Source: Astragalus membranaceus
Taxonomy: Eukaryota; Streptophyta; Magnoliopsida; Fabales; Fabaceae
DNA length: 64,000 nt
NCBI GenBank assembly: GCA_039519185.1
Contig: CM076846.1
Location: forward strand, 73,946,818-74,010,817
Direction of reading: 5' to 3'
The notes under the pieces are model-generated. The model did no database searches. It was not told the DNA's origin and saw only the letters and a program-made list of their open reading frames with translations. The translations under genes and the position numbers were made by a program. Shown piece after piece: positions 10,526 to 21,928 of the stretch. Within the stretch, counting starts at the first letter, position 1; every line of letters starts with the position of its first letter.

Positions 10526-12831
10526 GTAAACACCTTGACATGAAGATAGAAGCATCTTTGGGCGGACTCTAAGTCGGCGTCAAGGGTGATAACTTCGTCA
10601 CTCAATGAATAGAACTTCATCTTGAGGTGAACCGTTGAAGTTACGGCTCCGAGCCTTCCAAGGGTGGGCCTCCCGAGGATACAATTGTAGACCGAGGGGC
10701 ATGGCAATACCAAGAACTTGGTTTTGACCGTCCTCTCTAGTGGCTCCTCTCCATAGGTGACCATCATTTCCAAGTAGCCGAGAGGTTTGGTCCTAGACCC
10801 GTTGAAGCCCGAAAGATCTGATCCCCTGTAAGGGGTGAAATCTTCCTCGGAGATCTGCAGCTTTCTCACCAGGTCGATGAAGATGATGTCAGCGGAGCTC
10901 CCCTGGTCGACCAGCATCCTTCTTACCTCATGGTTTGCCATGACCGCCCTGATTATGAGGGGTATGTGCTTATTTGGCTTGCCATCCAATAAGTCCCGGT
11001 CGCTGAAGGCCAAGGGTGGGCGCTCCGGGCCTGAGCTGATTGCAGAGGTGGAAGCGGCACACATGACTTCCTTCCATTTCCTTTTCATTGTTTTGCCAGA
11101 TGCCTCGTCGGGGTAGCCCCCAGATATCATCATCATCACGGGTCGGCCCTTTGATTTTCGATAGTCGCGCTCGTCCTCTGAGCTCTCTTCTCGTTTTTGT
11201 GGGGCTTTACCCTTTCGTTTCGGATCGGCTTCTTCCTCCTTAACCTCGCCCTCGTGCCTGGGTGCTTTAGCCACATACTGGCTCAACTTCCCTTTCTTAA
11301 TCAGGTCCTCGATGTCATCCTTCAAAGCATTGCATCGATTGGTATCGTGCCCTTTGCTCCGGTGATACCGGCAGTACTTGTTGGATCTCTGTCCCGGCCT
11401 GTGTGGGAGCGGATCAGGGAACTTGACTTCCTTGAACTCAGCGTTCATACATTCCGCCAGAATCCTGGCCCTTGTTTCATTCAGGTCGGAGTATTGCTGG
11501 TGTCGGTTCCGAGGTCGGAGCCTACTGTCGTTCCGGGCCTCTCTTTCATACCGGGCCTCTGCTGCCTGACGCCCCGGAGCCTCTTTTTCATATCGAGGCT
11601 TGCTCGTTCCGGGGTTGGCATCTGTCTTTCTTGCAACAGCGCCTTCTTCATGGTCAATGTATTTTTGAGATCGCTGGAGGAACTCGGCAAGCGACTCAGT
11701 TTGGTTGATTCCGACATCGATCTGAAACAGACTTCCTTCCCGCAGACCAGCTTCCATGAAGAATAGTCGAAATGAATCATCTAAGTTCCGGACCTGGGCC
11801 GCCTCCTTGTTGAATCTTTCAATGTAGTCTCGGAGAGACTCGTTCTCTCCTTGCCGGATGGCTTTCAAGACTTTCCGAGATTTAGGCTTCATTTTGGAGT
11901 GGGCGAACTGGGCCGAGAACAGCTTTGCAAGCTGGTCCCAGGATGATATCGAGTTCGGCTTGAGGGCTCTGAACCAGTCTAGAGCCAATTTCTCAAGGGT
12001 GAGAGGGAAGATTCGGCATTTGATCTCCTCTGGGACATTCCGGTATTGCATCATCGTGTCGAAGTAATCCAGATGTCGGTCGGGATCGCCCGTCCCGTCA
12101 TGCATCTTTAAACCCTCCGGGGGCTTCTCTAAGTGCTTGGGTACCGGAAAATAGTCGATTTCCGCTGTGAAGGGTCCCTTCCGCGTCGTGGACCTTTCCC
12201 TCGGAGGGGGCCTTCTGATAGGGTGTCGGGCAGGGGATCCGGGAGACCGAGGGCGCCGACGTTCATGCCTCGGGGGGCTTCCCCGGCTTATAGAACGTCG
12301 CCTTGGGGACGAAGATGCTAACGATGAGCTTTGGTGAGTTGAGTCCCCGGGGTAATAAGTCTCGTCATAAGTCTCGGTTGGGGGAGTTCCAGATTCTTGC
12401 CCCCCTCTTCTGCGTGGTGGCGAGCGATGGTGGTGCCTCCTCCAAGCAGGGGACCGATGACGTCTTTTACTGGAGGTCCTTCTGCTAGGAGAGTAAGTTT
12501 GAGGGGAGGTACGATCCGGGATATCTCTGGCCCGGACTTCGGCCATCTCGGCCTCCAGCTGGGAGTAACGCTGACTCCTTTGATCAGCCTCGACCTGCCT
12601 TGTTAGCAGTTGGATGAGCTGTTGGACAGCATCGATCGGTACCGGGACGGTCGGGGCTAGAGGTTGAAACTGATTTCTAGCAGAGCTTATAGGGACCATC
12701 GCCCTGGATGAATTCCGGCCATGGGCCGAGCTGCGAGGGAGAGTAATCGCTACCCCCTCCGGGGTTTCCTGTTGCTGGTCGGGTCTGACCACGACGCTGG
12801 AGACGTTTCTCCGTCGTAATTCCGGAGCCAT
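10501..12831 (-). CDS. Gag-protease of Tat element 2, truncated at its C-terminus
   Basis: The 776-residue frame starts with MAPELRRRN, 61 bases after the LTR end. The N-terminal third is rich in Arg/Ser/Pro and predicted disordered. The Gag core follows: IDYFPVPKHLEKPPEGLKMHDGT and LDWFRALKPNSISSWDQL are typical of plant Ty3/gypsy Gag. A Cys/His motif CRYHRSKGHDTNRC then precedes an aspartic protease with MLVDQGSSADII, a form common in Tat elements. The last nine residues before the stop come from the abutting LTR of element 1, so the natural protein continued into pol. Element 3 encodes a recognisably homologous but broken version. Confidence 0.85.
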   Translation of the reverse strand: MAPELRRRNVSSVVVRPDQQQETPEGVAITLPRSSAHGRNSSRAMVPISSARNQFQPLAPTVPVPIDAVQQLIQLLTRQVEADQRSQRYSQLEAEMAEVRARDIPDRTSPQTYSPSRRTSSKRRHRSPAWRRHHHRSPPRRRGGQESGTPPTETYDETYYPGDSTHQSSSLASSSPRRRSISRGSPPRHERRRPRSPGSPARHPIRRPPPRERSTTRKGPFTAEIDYFPVPKHLEKPPEGLKMHDGTGDPDRHLDYFDTMMQYRNVPEEIKCRIFPLTLEKLALDWFRALKPNSISSWDQLAKLFSAQFAHSKMKPKSRKVLKAIRQGENESLRDYIERFNKEAAQVRNLDDSFRLFFMEAGLREGSLFQIDVGINQTESLAEFLQRSQKYIDHEEGAVARKTDANPGTSKPRYEKEAPGRQAAEARYEREARNDSRLRPRNRHQQYSDLNETRARILAECMNAEFKEVKFPDPLPHRPGQRSNKYCRYHRSKGHDTNRCNALKDDIEDLIKKGKLSQYVAKAPRHEGEVKEEEADPKRKGKAPQKREESSEDERDYRKSKGRPVMMMISGGYPDEASGKTMKRKWKEVMCAASTSAISSGPERPPLAFSDRDLLDGKPNKHIPLIIRAVMANHEVRRMLVDQGSSADIIFIDLVRKLQISEEDFTPYRGSDLSGFNGSRTKPLGYLEMMVTYGEEPLERTVKTKFLVLPCPSVYNCILGRPTLGRLGAVTSTVHLKMKFYSLSDEVITLDADLESAQRCFYLHVKVFTVIFSKHR

Positions 12832-13235
12832 TTCCGATCAAGGATGTTGGGGGAAAGACTAGAGTATAAGGCTCTCCCACTGTGGTCGCCAATGTTCGGT
12901 ACCGTATCTCCAGCTACGTATCCGATCTGGGATAGGTAGATCGGTCCGAGATAGTTGGTACGTGTGTCCTTGGTTGTCCGAGTTGGTGCTCCGGTCCGAG
13001 GTGGGGTGGTACCTGCAATGACACTCCGACGCTCAAGTCAGTGAGTGAGTCAATTACAAGTGAGAGTAGGTGAGAGATGAGTACCATTAATGTGAGCATT
13101 CAATGCTTATTTATAGATATCTGGAGTGGAGGAGGGCTGTTGGATCTAGGTCTGCAATCTCCACCGTTGGATGAATTAGACCTTTTGGTGTTGGGCCTTT
13201 TTGGTGGATTGGCCATTGAGGCCCAATCCATAACA
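10526..13235 (-). mobile_element. Ty3/gypsy Tat element 2, 5' end only (LTR, primer site, gag-pro)
   Basis: Read on the minus strand this is 5' LTR (13235-12893), primer-binding region, then gag-pro, which breaks off at about 10526 where element 1's LTR begins. Pol and the 3' LTR are not in the window; they may lie left of base 1 if element 1 inserted here. Protein motifs and LTR sequence are clearly related to element 3 at 26.0 kb. Base composition is noticeably GC-richer than element 1, so the two belong to different Tat families. Confidence 0.75.
12893..13235 (-). repeat. 5' LTR of Tat element 2 with adjacent primer-binding region
   Basis: On the minus strand the LTR runs TGTTATGGATTGGGCC ... 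ACCGAACA (343 bp). Both ends match the LTR of element 3 at 26002-26320. A TATA box (TATAAATAA on the minus strand) lies at 13107-13115. Directly after the LTR, TTGGCGACCACAGTGGGAG (minus strand, 12892-12874) occupies the primer-binding position; element 3 has TTGGCGACTATAGTGGGAG at the equivalent place. The primer tRNA was not identified. Confidence 0.75.
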
Positions 13236-14060
13236 AGTTCTCTCAAGATTTTGGATATATACAAGTCATATATAAGATAAAGTTTTTATTTAATTCTAGG
13301 ATTTAAATCAGATTTAGATTTATTGATTTGAGATGTCGTAACTTTGATGCCTTTTTTTTTGTTTTTCAATGACATTCTTAAGGGAAAAAAATAAAAGAAA
13401 AAATGTAATAAGATGAGAGATAAACACAAAGAAACTATGTCTTTTTGGTTCTAAAATCATTGAATTTTATCTCTGATTGATGTCATGGTTTCCTTTTTTT
13501 TTGGTACAAGGCATAGTCTCCTTTATTCTCCTAATTAATAAAAGCAATAAAAACTTTATCAAAAAATATATGATTTAACCATAAGGAGAGAAAATATTAA
13601 TTTAAATAAAGAAAAAAAAATTGAATAAAAAAAGAAATTAATGTTGTGTAGATAAAAAATAATTAGTTTCATCCATCTATATTGATGATATTGCCTTTTG
13701 TTCAAGAAAAGTACGATTGTATACATTTTAGAACATGTATATACTTATTTATTTAGAGATTGACTGGCTAACAATTATGGAAATGCAAAATGAAGTTTTT
13801 TTTTTTGACAAAGCAAAATGAAGTTATCATTTTTCCTTTTCCTGATAAACTTTTACAGAAGCCTGTAGTGCATTCGTTCACATGTTGTTGAATATACGAT
13901 AATTATAAACATATAAATAAATAGAAGAAAAATGTTATTTTTGTTATAACTTTTTTCTGATTCTTTTTGAATAGTCTGACACCAAAGCATTGAATGGTGG
14001 AGCGGTATTTATAACACCTGGAAGCATTTGCGTAGTTTTAGTCGGTGGCACCAAAATTCT
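13236..14060. other. AT-rich non-coding flank
   Basis: No coding region or recognisable element was seen. The stretch is AT-rich with several A and T homopolymers. It separates the LTR of element 2 from the tandem-repeat block. Confidence 0.5.
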
Positions 14061-14122
14061 CACCCTCAACCCCCACTCTCCACCACTACCCCACCTCCCT
14101 CCCCCTTCCCCCACCCACCCCC
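14061..14122. repeat. C-rich homopyrimidine tract
   Basis: About 60 bases consist almost only of C and T with A spacers, including several runs of four or five C (for example CCTCCCTCCCCCTTCCCCC). The minus strand would be strongly G-rich with many G3-G5 runs, and could form a G-quadruplex. It stands out sharply from the AT-rich DNA on both sides. Confidence 0.5.
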
Positions 14123-14149
14123 ATATTTTTTCATACTTTTATTTAGAAA

Positions 14150-17100
14150 AAATTAGATCTATATATTAATCAAGATCAAAATTAATTTTGTGATAAATTA
14201 TGTAAAGTGTGATGCTAGTCAGTGTGTTTTGTGGTACTTCAGAGTTCGGAAAAAATTAACTGTTCAAAAATACAAAAGTTTGTTCATCGATAACCAATTT
14301 CGTTAAAAATAGTTGATTTTGTAACATAATATGTAAATTGTGACGGTAAACAGTGTGTTTTTGGGTACTTTAGAATCTTAAAAAAATAGATGTAGAAATA
14401 CATGAATTCGTTCCTCAATCTAAAAATTAATTTCGCGGCAAAATACGTAGAGTGTGACACTAAACAGCGTGTTTAGGGATACTTTCGTTTTTTTCCTTTA
14501 CATGTTTTAAACTGTGTGTTTTCAGGTTCAAAAAGTTTTGAACTGTTCAAATATGTAAAGTTTGTTCTCAATAACCGGTTTGTTTAAAGAAAATAGTAAT
14601 TTTGTAATAAAATACATAAAGTGCAATGCTAAACTGTGTGTTTTGGGGTACTTTATCGGTCGAATTTTTTTTAACTATTCAAACATGCAAAGTTTGTTCC
14701 CCAGTAACCGTTTTGGTGGAAAAAAAATAATTTCATGACAAAATATGTAATGTACGATGTTAGGTAGTGTGTTTTCGGATGCTTTAGTGTTTGCCAAAAA
14801 ATTCAACTATTCAAATATGCAAACTTTGTACCTTAATAGCCGGTTTGGTGAAAAAAATATAATTTCGTGACAAAATATGTAAAGTGTGATGCTAACTAGC
14901 GTGTTTTAGGGTACTTTAGTGTTCGGAAAAAATTTTAGCCATTCAAATACTCAAAGTACATTCCTTAATAACCGATTTGTTGAAACAAATAATAATTTCG
15001 TGACAAATACGTAAAGTGTGATGCTAAGCAGTGTGTTTTTGGGGTACTTTAGCGTTCAGAAAAATTTTAACTGTTCAAATACATTCATCAATAATTCATT
15101 TAGTAAAAAAATTAATTTCGTGACACAAACCCGTGCAACTCACCCTTTTAGTAATTCCGCCACTTTAAAAAATCAATTTCTTTTTATACTTCTTCTCTTT
15201 ATATTTTCTAGTCTCATATTTTTTTGAATCTTAAAAAAATAATTTATTTTTATACTTCTTATCCTTATTTTTTTGAACCCGAAATATTTATTAAATTCAT
15301 TTAGTTCGGTCACTACCAATTCATTTATTGAATTCATTTCTTTTTAGTATCTATGAATAGCCAACTTCAATTTTATAATCTTCTTATTTAATTTTATTCA
15401 CAGATATTAGACTATATATTTTATAAACCAATACTGTTACTATGTATTATGTACAATTTGTCTGGATTATATCTATACACACTTTATTTTAGTTTTTAGG
15501 TTCGCAATTACCTTTTTTTTACCCACATTTTTTTAATTCATACTTACATTCAATTTACATAATACGTAAATTGTGACGCTAAACAGTGTGTTTTGGAGTA
15601 CTTTAGAATTTTTTAAAAAATAGATGTAGAAATACATGAATTCGTTCCTCAATCTAAAAATTAATTTCGCGGAAAAATACGTAAAGTGTGACACTAAACA
15701 GTGTGTTTTGGGGTACTTTCATTTTTTTTCCTTTTACATGTTTTAAGCTGTGCGTTTTCAGGTACTTTAAAGTTCAAAAAGTTTTGAACTGTTCAAATAT
15801 ATAAAGTTTGTTCCTCAACAACCGGTTTGTTTAAAGAAAAAAGTAGTTTTGTAATAAAATACATAAAGTGCAATGCTAAGCAGTGTGTTTTGGGGTACTC
15901 TATCGGTTGAAATTTTTTTAACTATTCAAACACGGATAGTTTGTTCCCCAGTAACCGGTTTGGTGGAAAAAATAATTTCCTGACAAAATATGTAATATAC
16001 GATGCTAGGTAGTGTGTTTTCGGATGTTTTAGTGTTAACAAAAAAATTCAACTATTCAAATATGCAAACTTTGTACCTCAATAGCCGGTTTGGTGAAAAA
16101 ATATAATTTCGTGAAAAAAATATGTAAAGTGTGATGCTAAGCAGCGTGTTTTAGGATACTTTAGTGTTTGAAAAAATTTTAGCCGTTCAAATACTCAAAC
16201 TTCATTCCTTAATAACCGATTTGTTGAAACAAATTATAATTTCGTGACAAACACGTAAAGTGTCATGCTAAGCAGTGTGTTTTTGGGGTACTTTAGCGTT
16301 CAGAAAAATTTTAACTGCTCAAATACATTCATCAATAACTGATTTAGTAAAAAAAATAATTTCGTGACACAAACCCGTGCAACTCACCCTTTTAGTGATT
16401 CCACCACTTTAAAAAATCAATTTCTTTTTATACTTCTTCTCTTTATATTTTCTAGGCCCATATTTTTCTGAATCTTTAAAAAAATAATTTATTTTTATAC
16501 TTCTTATCCTTATCTTTTTGAACCCGAAATATTTATTAAATTCATTTATTTCGGTCACTACCAATTCATTTATTGAATTCCTTTCTTCTTAGTATCTATG
16601 AATATCCAAATACAATTTTATAATCTTTTTATTTAATTTTTATTCACAGATATTAGACTATATGTTTTATAAACCAATACTGTTACTATGTATTATGTAC
16701 AATTTGTCTGGATTATATCTATATACACTCTATTTTAGTTTTTAAGTTCGCAATTACCCTTTTTTATTACCCACATTTTTTTAATTCATACTTACCTTCA
16801 ATTTAAACAAGGTTTTTTCATGTTGCAATTTAGAAACAAACTTTACCCAAAAACAATCTTATATTAACTAGAGTTTTTACCCCGTGCAACGCACGAGTCA
16901 AAGTGCTAGTTTTAAATATCTAAGAGTAAACTAAAATTTAGGGAAAAAAATTGGATCTATAAATACGTCTAGTTTATTTCGCGATAGTTGGATTGTTGAT
17001 AAATAAAAATTAATTTCGTGATAAATTATGTAAAGTGTGATGTTATCCAGTGTGTTTTCAGCTACTTTAGAGTCTGAAAAAAATTTAGTTGTTCATATAC

Positions 17101-17940
17101 GCAAAGTTTGTTGAAAAGAAATAGCAATACAAAACAGTGTATTTTGGGGTACATAAGTAGTCGGGGAAAAATTAACTGTTCAAATAGGCATAGTTTGTTC
17201 CTCAATAACCCGTTTGGTGAAGAAAAAATTTCATAACATTTATGTAAACTACGATGCTAAGTAGTGTGGTCTTTGATGCTTTTGTGATAGCAATAGTATG
17301 TTTTTTGATGCTTTAGTATTCGTAAAAAAATCCAAGTATTTCAAATATGCAAAATTTGGGCCTCAAAAACCGGTTTGGTGAAAAAAATATATAATTTCTT
17401 GACAAAATACATAAAGTGTGATGCTAAGCATTGCGTTTTGAGCTACTTTAGAGTTTGAAAAAAATTAACCGTTCAAATACTCAAAGTTCATTCCTCAATA
17501 TCAATTTTTTTTAACTATTTGAATATGCAGAGTTTGTTCCTTAGTGGTCGGTTTGGTGAAAAAAATCATTTCAAAACGAAATGTGTAAAGTACGATGCTA
17601 AGTAGTGTTTTTTGATGCTTTGGTGTTCGTAAAAAAAAAATTCAACTATTCAAATATGCAAAGTTTGTGTCTCAATAACCGATTTGGTGAAAAAATATAT
17701 ATAATTTCGTGACAAAATACGTAAAGCGTGATCCTAAGCAGCATGTTTTGGGGTACTTTAGTGTGCGAAAAAAATTTTAACCGTTCAAAAACTCAGAGTT
17801 CATTCCTCAATAACTGATTTGGTGAAAAAAAAATAATTTCGTGACAAATATGTACACACTCTAGTTTATTTTTAAAGTTTGCAAATGCCTTTTTTATTCC
17901 ATATTTTGTTTAATTCATACTTACCTTCAATTTAAATAAT
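14150..17940. repeat. AT-rich imperfect tandem array with ~1.23 kb higher-order copies
   Basis: A degenerate monomer of roughly 115-135 bp recurs more than a dozen times. Each contains a core like GCTAAGCAGTGTGTTTTGGG then GTACTTTAG, a segment like GTTCAAATACTCAAAG, a segment like CTCAATAACCGGTTTGGTG and a segment like ATTTCGTGACAAAATACG. On top of this, a block of about 1,234 bp is duplicated: CATGAATTCGTTCCTC occurs at 14401 and 15635 and the copies stay aligned for more than 1 kb. Each copy ends in the same non-repeat tail (ATTCATACTTAC, then TTCAATTTA) near 15540, 16800 and 17925. The third copy is partial and more diverged. No protein is encoded. A minisatellite-bearing non-autonomous Helitron is the best explanation. 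Confidence 0.75.
16877..16909 (+). mobile_element. Helitron-like 3' terminus
   Basis: The sequence CCCCGTGCAACGCACGAG forms a short GC-rich hairpin, followed ten bases later by CTAG and then T. This matches the known plant Helitron 3' end: a hairpin a short distance before CTRR, inserted between A and T. The tandem array to the left would be the body of a non-autonomous Helitron. A degraded relative (TTTTTGCCCCGTATTAGAAT) is seen near 18220-18245, after the third repeat copy. A 5' TC terminus was not recognised and no Rep/helicase is encoded. Confidence 0.6.
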
Positions 17941-18570
17941 ATTTTCTCATGTAGTGTGTTTTTAGATGCTTTAGTGATCGCAATAGTATGTTTTTTGATG
18001 CTTTAGTGTTTGCATAAAAATCCAATGATTCAAATATGAAAAAGTTGTGCCTCAAAGACCGGTTTAGTGAAAAAAAATAATTTCGTGACAAAATACATAG
18101 TGTTATGCTAACCAGCGTGTTTTGAGGTACTCTAGCATTCAAATGATCAACGAATGAGACTTTTTCATATTGCAATTTTAAAAACAAATTTTAACAAGAC
18201 AGAAATTTCGTATTGACTGAAGTTTTTGCCCCGTATTAGAATACAAGTGTTGTCTAAATTGTCGAGAAATCGGCTAATAGCTTTTTTTTTGTCAAATGTT
18301 GTATTGATTACTAGTAAAGGGCGAGGCCCAAACCAATACAAACCATTAGGGCCCAACAAAGCAAACCCAGTTTACAAATGGGGCTCAGTCCACAACCCGG
18401 ACCGACCCAAACAAACTTAACGAGCACAGCAACAAAAGCTAGTTAAGTACGATGGAAAAACAAGTACATCACAACTAGATAGCATCGAAACAGCTAACCC
18501 GGCCTAAAACACGAAGCGAAGAAAGGCGACACATGCTTCACTCCATCTCCAACCATGGAAAAACTCTAAA

Positions 18571-19124
18571 TCAGACGGTGATGTACGAAGAATCCTTAAT
18601 CAAAGCGGTCTGAAGAGCTAATGGAGGGTTTAAAGACCAACTTCTTATCAATGAACCCGTCGAGGCCAGCGATGCAATTGTGTGAGCAACGGTATTCCCT
18701 TCACAAGCTACCCAAGTAAACGCACATATCCGAAAACTTTGCTTCAACGCCTTAATGTCTTCATAAATGCCTCTGATGTCTTTATGGATCTTGTTGTTTC
18801 TACATACCTCAATCAGGATCTGATTATCCGATTCGAACACAACTTCAGTGATATTGAGACTACGAGCAAACTCCATTGATGCACGAAGACCCAAAGCTTC
18901 AGCTACTAGTGGAGAGGGAGCAAAAGCCAAGTAGAGCTTGAGATACCACGAGATGTAGAAGCTGTCAAAGGAGGTTTAGGAGCCAACTCAAAAAGCCTTC
19001 TGTATCCAGATTTCGCAGAGTACTCCCCATTTGTGGTATATGGCCAATAGATTTCATCTGTTGGAAGGGACCAAACTATGGGGGTCTTGATGACTTCAAT
19101 AGCATCTTGGGGATGTTGGTGTAG
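18571..19124 (-). pseudogene. LINE ORF2 fragment: zf-RVT start and RNase H domain (left part)
   Basis: The stretch near 19124-18950 encodes HPQDAIEVIKTPIVWSLPTD and NGEYSAKSGYRRL, the usual entry to the zf-RVT region of plant LINEs. Bases 18930-18571 encode an RNase H-like domain: AEALGLRASMEFARSL, VVFESDNQILIEVC and FTWVACEGNTVAHTIAS, with the expected acidic residues and His/Asn motif. Most of the zinc-finger segment between the two is missing, so this copy carries an internal deletion as well as the copia insertion. Confidence 0.75.
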
Positions 19125-19820
19125 TCGAATTTGGTTAGACAGATGCTGTCGAAATCTGATGGTCGAATCTACTGCTGGAAAAAGAACCTGCGAACAAAAC
19201 AAACGTTAGACAACCAGAGGCGTCTTGCGACTGCCTTGAAGAATTTATTCGCCTCTACAGCGCAAATTTCCCGAAGTACAACCGGTCTCGTCTCAATCGC
19301 AATAGCGAAGGAGGACTCCGAACTGGCGAGAACAATTTCAACACAACAGGAGACAAACCCAGGACTCTTTTGTATTTCTCAGAGGAAAAACAGTTTGTTT
19401 TTTTCACATGTCTCAAATAGCAGCTGACAACGTTTTTATAGGCTTATGAATTTGGCCGTTGGAAATCGAATTAATTCAAAAAGCCGTTGGAAATAAATTA
19501 TCCGTTTCAAAGTTTTGTTTTTCAAATCAGTTCGACCAGAATTGGGCCTATTCGACTAGGCTGTTAAAATAATATTTCATTTAATAAAAATTAGCGCAAG
19601 GCTAATCGTGCGCGCAGGGGGGGGGAGGGGGAAGTCGAAAGATTTGCATTGAACCAAGCCACGTTGGTTCCTGCTTGTCCGCGCGAGGGAGTCCTTTCCA
19701 CCTGCTTGTTTACAAGTTCTCATTAAGCTTTAATATTTAAAGACTTTGGTGAGTCCCAAGCCAAGCAATGTGGGACTTCCCACTTTTGAAATATCATTTG
19801 TTTTTCAATAAAACACAACA
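19125..19820 (-). repeat. 3' LTR of the copia element
   Basis: On the minus strand the LTR starts TGTTGTGTTTTATTG at 19820, just after a polypurine tract (GTGGGGGAT, plus-strand 19821-19829). The first ~160 bases match the 5' LTR remnant at 23656-23819. The end is placed at 19125 because LINE coding sequence resumes there. The terminal dinucleotide is then GA instead of CA, so the boundary may be off by a few bases. A 10-base G run lies near 19617-19626. Confidence 0.65.
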
Positions 19821-20398
19821 ATCCCCCACATATTTCAAAAGTTGAAAAACTAAATTTTAGAAAATAGGTTTCCTGGGTTAACATCGTAGATGTGATGCAT
19901 CGGAGCTGTATAGCAAGCTATGGAACTAGTCCTAGACAGATAAATCATAACATACAGTGAATTGGTTTAGCAAGCTATGGAACCCAAGACACATATTATA
20001 TGTTAGAGGTTTTACCCTCACATTACACCCCCACAATTCTTGTTGTTTCCGCGGTGTTGCGCTACTAGGCCGTGCGCGTGCTCGGTATTCCTGAGTGCTT
20101 TAGAGATCTCGTCAGGATCTCATGCAAGCGGCCCCACTTGACACTCATATAGGTGATTTCATCAAGTGTATGCTGCAAGTCATACACCACCCATAAGGGC
20201 TATGAAAATCATTAAAAGCTTTAAGCTTATCCTTTTAACCCTGCAGTCTAGCACTATCACAATAACACCATAGGAAGGGACAATAATAAAATTAATTACT
20301 TGAATTAATTTTCAGTGCTAGCAATATCAAGAAGTGACTTGTTTTTACCACATTGAACCTTATTCATGGGATCTCCAATCACAAAGGTTGGGTTACCA

Positions 20399-20749
20399 TC
20401 ACTTCTTAATTTTAATTGACTTTAGTCCCATTCCCCTCGATGTCTCATATATCAGTTTCTTCCCTAGGGGTTTTGTCAGAGGATCGGCCAAATTCACTTC
20501 TGACTTCACATAATCGATCGATATTGTTCCATATTTTTGCAATTGTTTGACAACATTGTGTCTTAATTGCACATGTCTGTTTTTGCCATTATAGGTCTTA
20601 TTCTTTGCAACGGCTTTTGCCGACTGACTATCACAATGTATTGACACTGATGGTGTTGGTTTTATTCCCAAAGGAATTCCAGCTAAAAGGTTCTTCAACC
20701 ATTCAGCTTCAGTACCAGCAAATTCCAGAGCTACAAATTCCGACTCCAT
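20399..20749 (-). pseudogene. Copia RNase H domain
   Basis: This open stretch of 116 residues reads MESEFVALEFAGTEAEWLKN, SVSIHCDSQSAKAVAKN, KNRHVQLRHNVVKQL and VKSEVNLADPLTKPL, the standard C-terminal RNase H of plant Ty1/copia Pol. It is separated from RT by a stop at 20998 and a decayed connection region. The natural polyprotein stop follows shortly after LADPLTKPL, so the C-terminus is complete. Confidence 0.85.
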
Positions 20750-20997
20750 AGTCGATCTAGCAATAATAGATTGTTTGGCTGACCTCCAAGTTACCGCACC
20801 ACCACCTAGTCAAAAAATGTAACCACTAGTGGATTTTGTCTCATCTGAATCAGATATCTAGTTAGCATCACACTATCCTTCCAATACTGCGGGAAATCCA
20901 CTATAAGTAATACCATAATTTGTGGTACCTCTCAAATATCGCATAAGGTGAGCAATTGCCTTCTAATGATCCTGACCAGGGTTATGAGTATACCTAC

Positions 20998-21700
20998 TCA
21001 GACGACCGACTGCGAACGCAATGTCTGGTCGAGAAAGTTCATTAAATGCAGTAGGCTCCCAATTACTTGGGCATACTGAGGTTGGTCAACCGGATCACCT
21101 CTATTTATCTTTAGGTGTGAGTTAGCTTCATTAGGGGTACTCAAAGGGGTAGAGTTATAATGGCCAAACTTCCTAATAAGTTTTTCCACATAATGATTTT
21201 GTGATAGTATAATACTATCACCTTCCCTGATGACTCTAACTCCTAATATTACATTTGCCTCACCCATATATTTCATATCGAAACTAGATGAGAGAAAGGA
21301 TTTTGTTCTAGTAACAATATCAAGACAAGTACCAAAAATGAGCATGTTATCTACATACAAGCATATAATCACATGTTCTCCACACATAGTTTTAGTGTAA
21401 ACACATTTATCAATAGAAGAAATTCTTGTTACTGGAGCAAAAGTATCAAAGTAATCAATGTTTTGTTTTTGAGAAAAACCTTTTGCTACTAATCTAGCTT
21501 TATATTTATCAATAGACCCGTCGGGGTTATATTTTCTTTTGAAAATCCACTTGCATCCTATTGGTTGTGATCCAGGTGGTAAATCGACTAAAGTCCAAGT
21601 ATTACATTTGAAAATTGAATCTATTTCAGTTTTAATAGCTTCTTTCCAAAATTTCGACTCAGAGGAAGAAGTTGCTTCAGAAAAGGTTTCTGGATCCTTT
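20998..21700 (-). pseudogene. Copia reverse transcriptase with internal deletion and altered active site
   Basis: The N-terminal part (21700-21400) encodes the familiar FWKEAIKTEIDSI, GSQPIGCKWIFKRKYNPDG, YKARLVAKGFSQK and FDTFAPVTRISSI. It jumps to CVYTKTMCGEHVIICLYVD, skipping the middle of the palm. The catalytic YVDD is YVDN here (Asn codon at 21346-21348), which would abolish polymerase activity. Downstream SFDMKYMGEANVILGVRV and QPQYAQVIGSLLHLMN are intact. Several stops interrupt the frame. Confidence 0.85.
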
Positions 21701-21928
21701 TAGACAAGATAAGTATAAAAATCATTTCCGAAGGATGTTTCTTTTCTTGGTCTTTTACTTCTCCTTAATTCTTCATACGGTTCCTCACGAGTTTCATCAT
21801 TAGTAGTTACTAATGGTTGTCTAGATATATTATCATGCTTCAAAGGAAATATATTTTCAAAGAATTCAGCATTTTTTGTTTCTATGGTAGTATTTTTCTC
21901 TAAAACGTCACTTTTCACAACAAGGAAT

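Noticed and set aside
14150..17940. CRISPR array or centromeric satellite
   Set aside because: Repeats are degenerate, long and without unique spacers of constant size; the genome is eukaryotic. Copy number is too low and the block too mixed for a centromere satellite.
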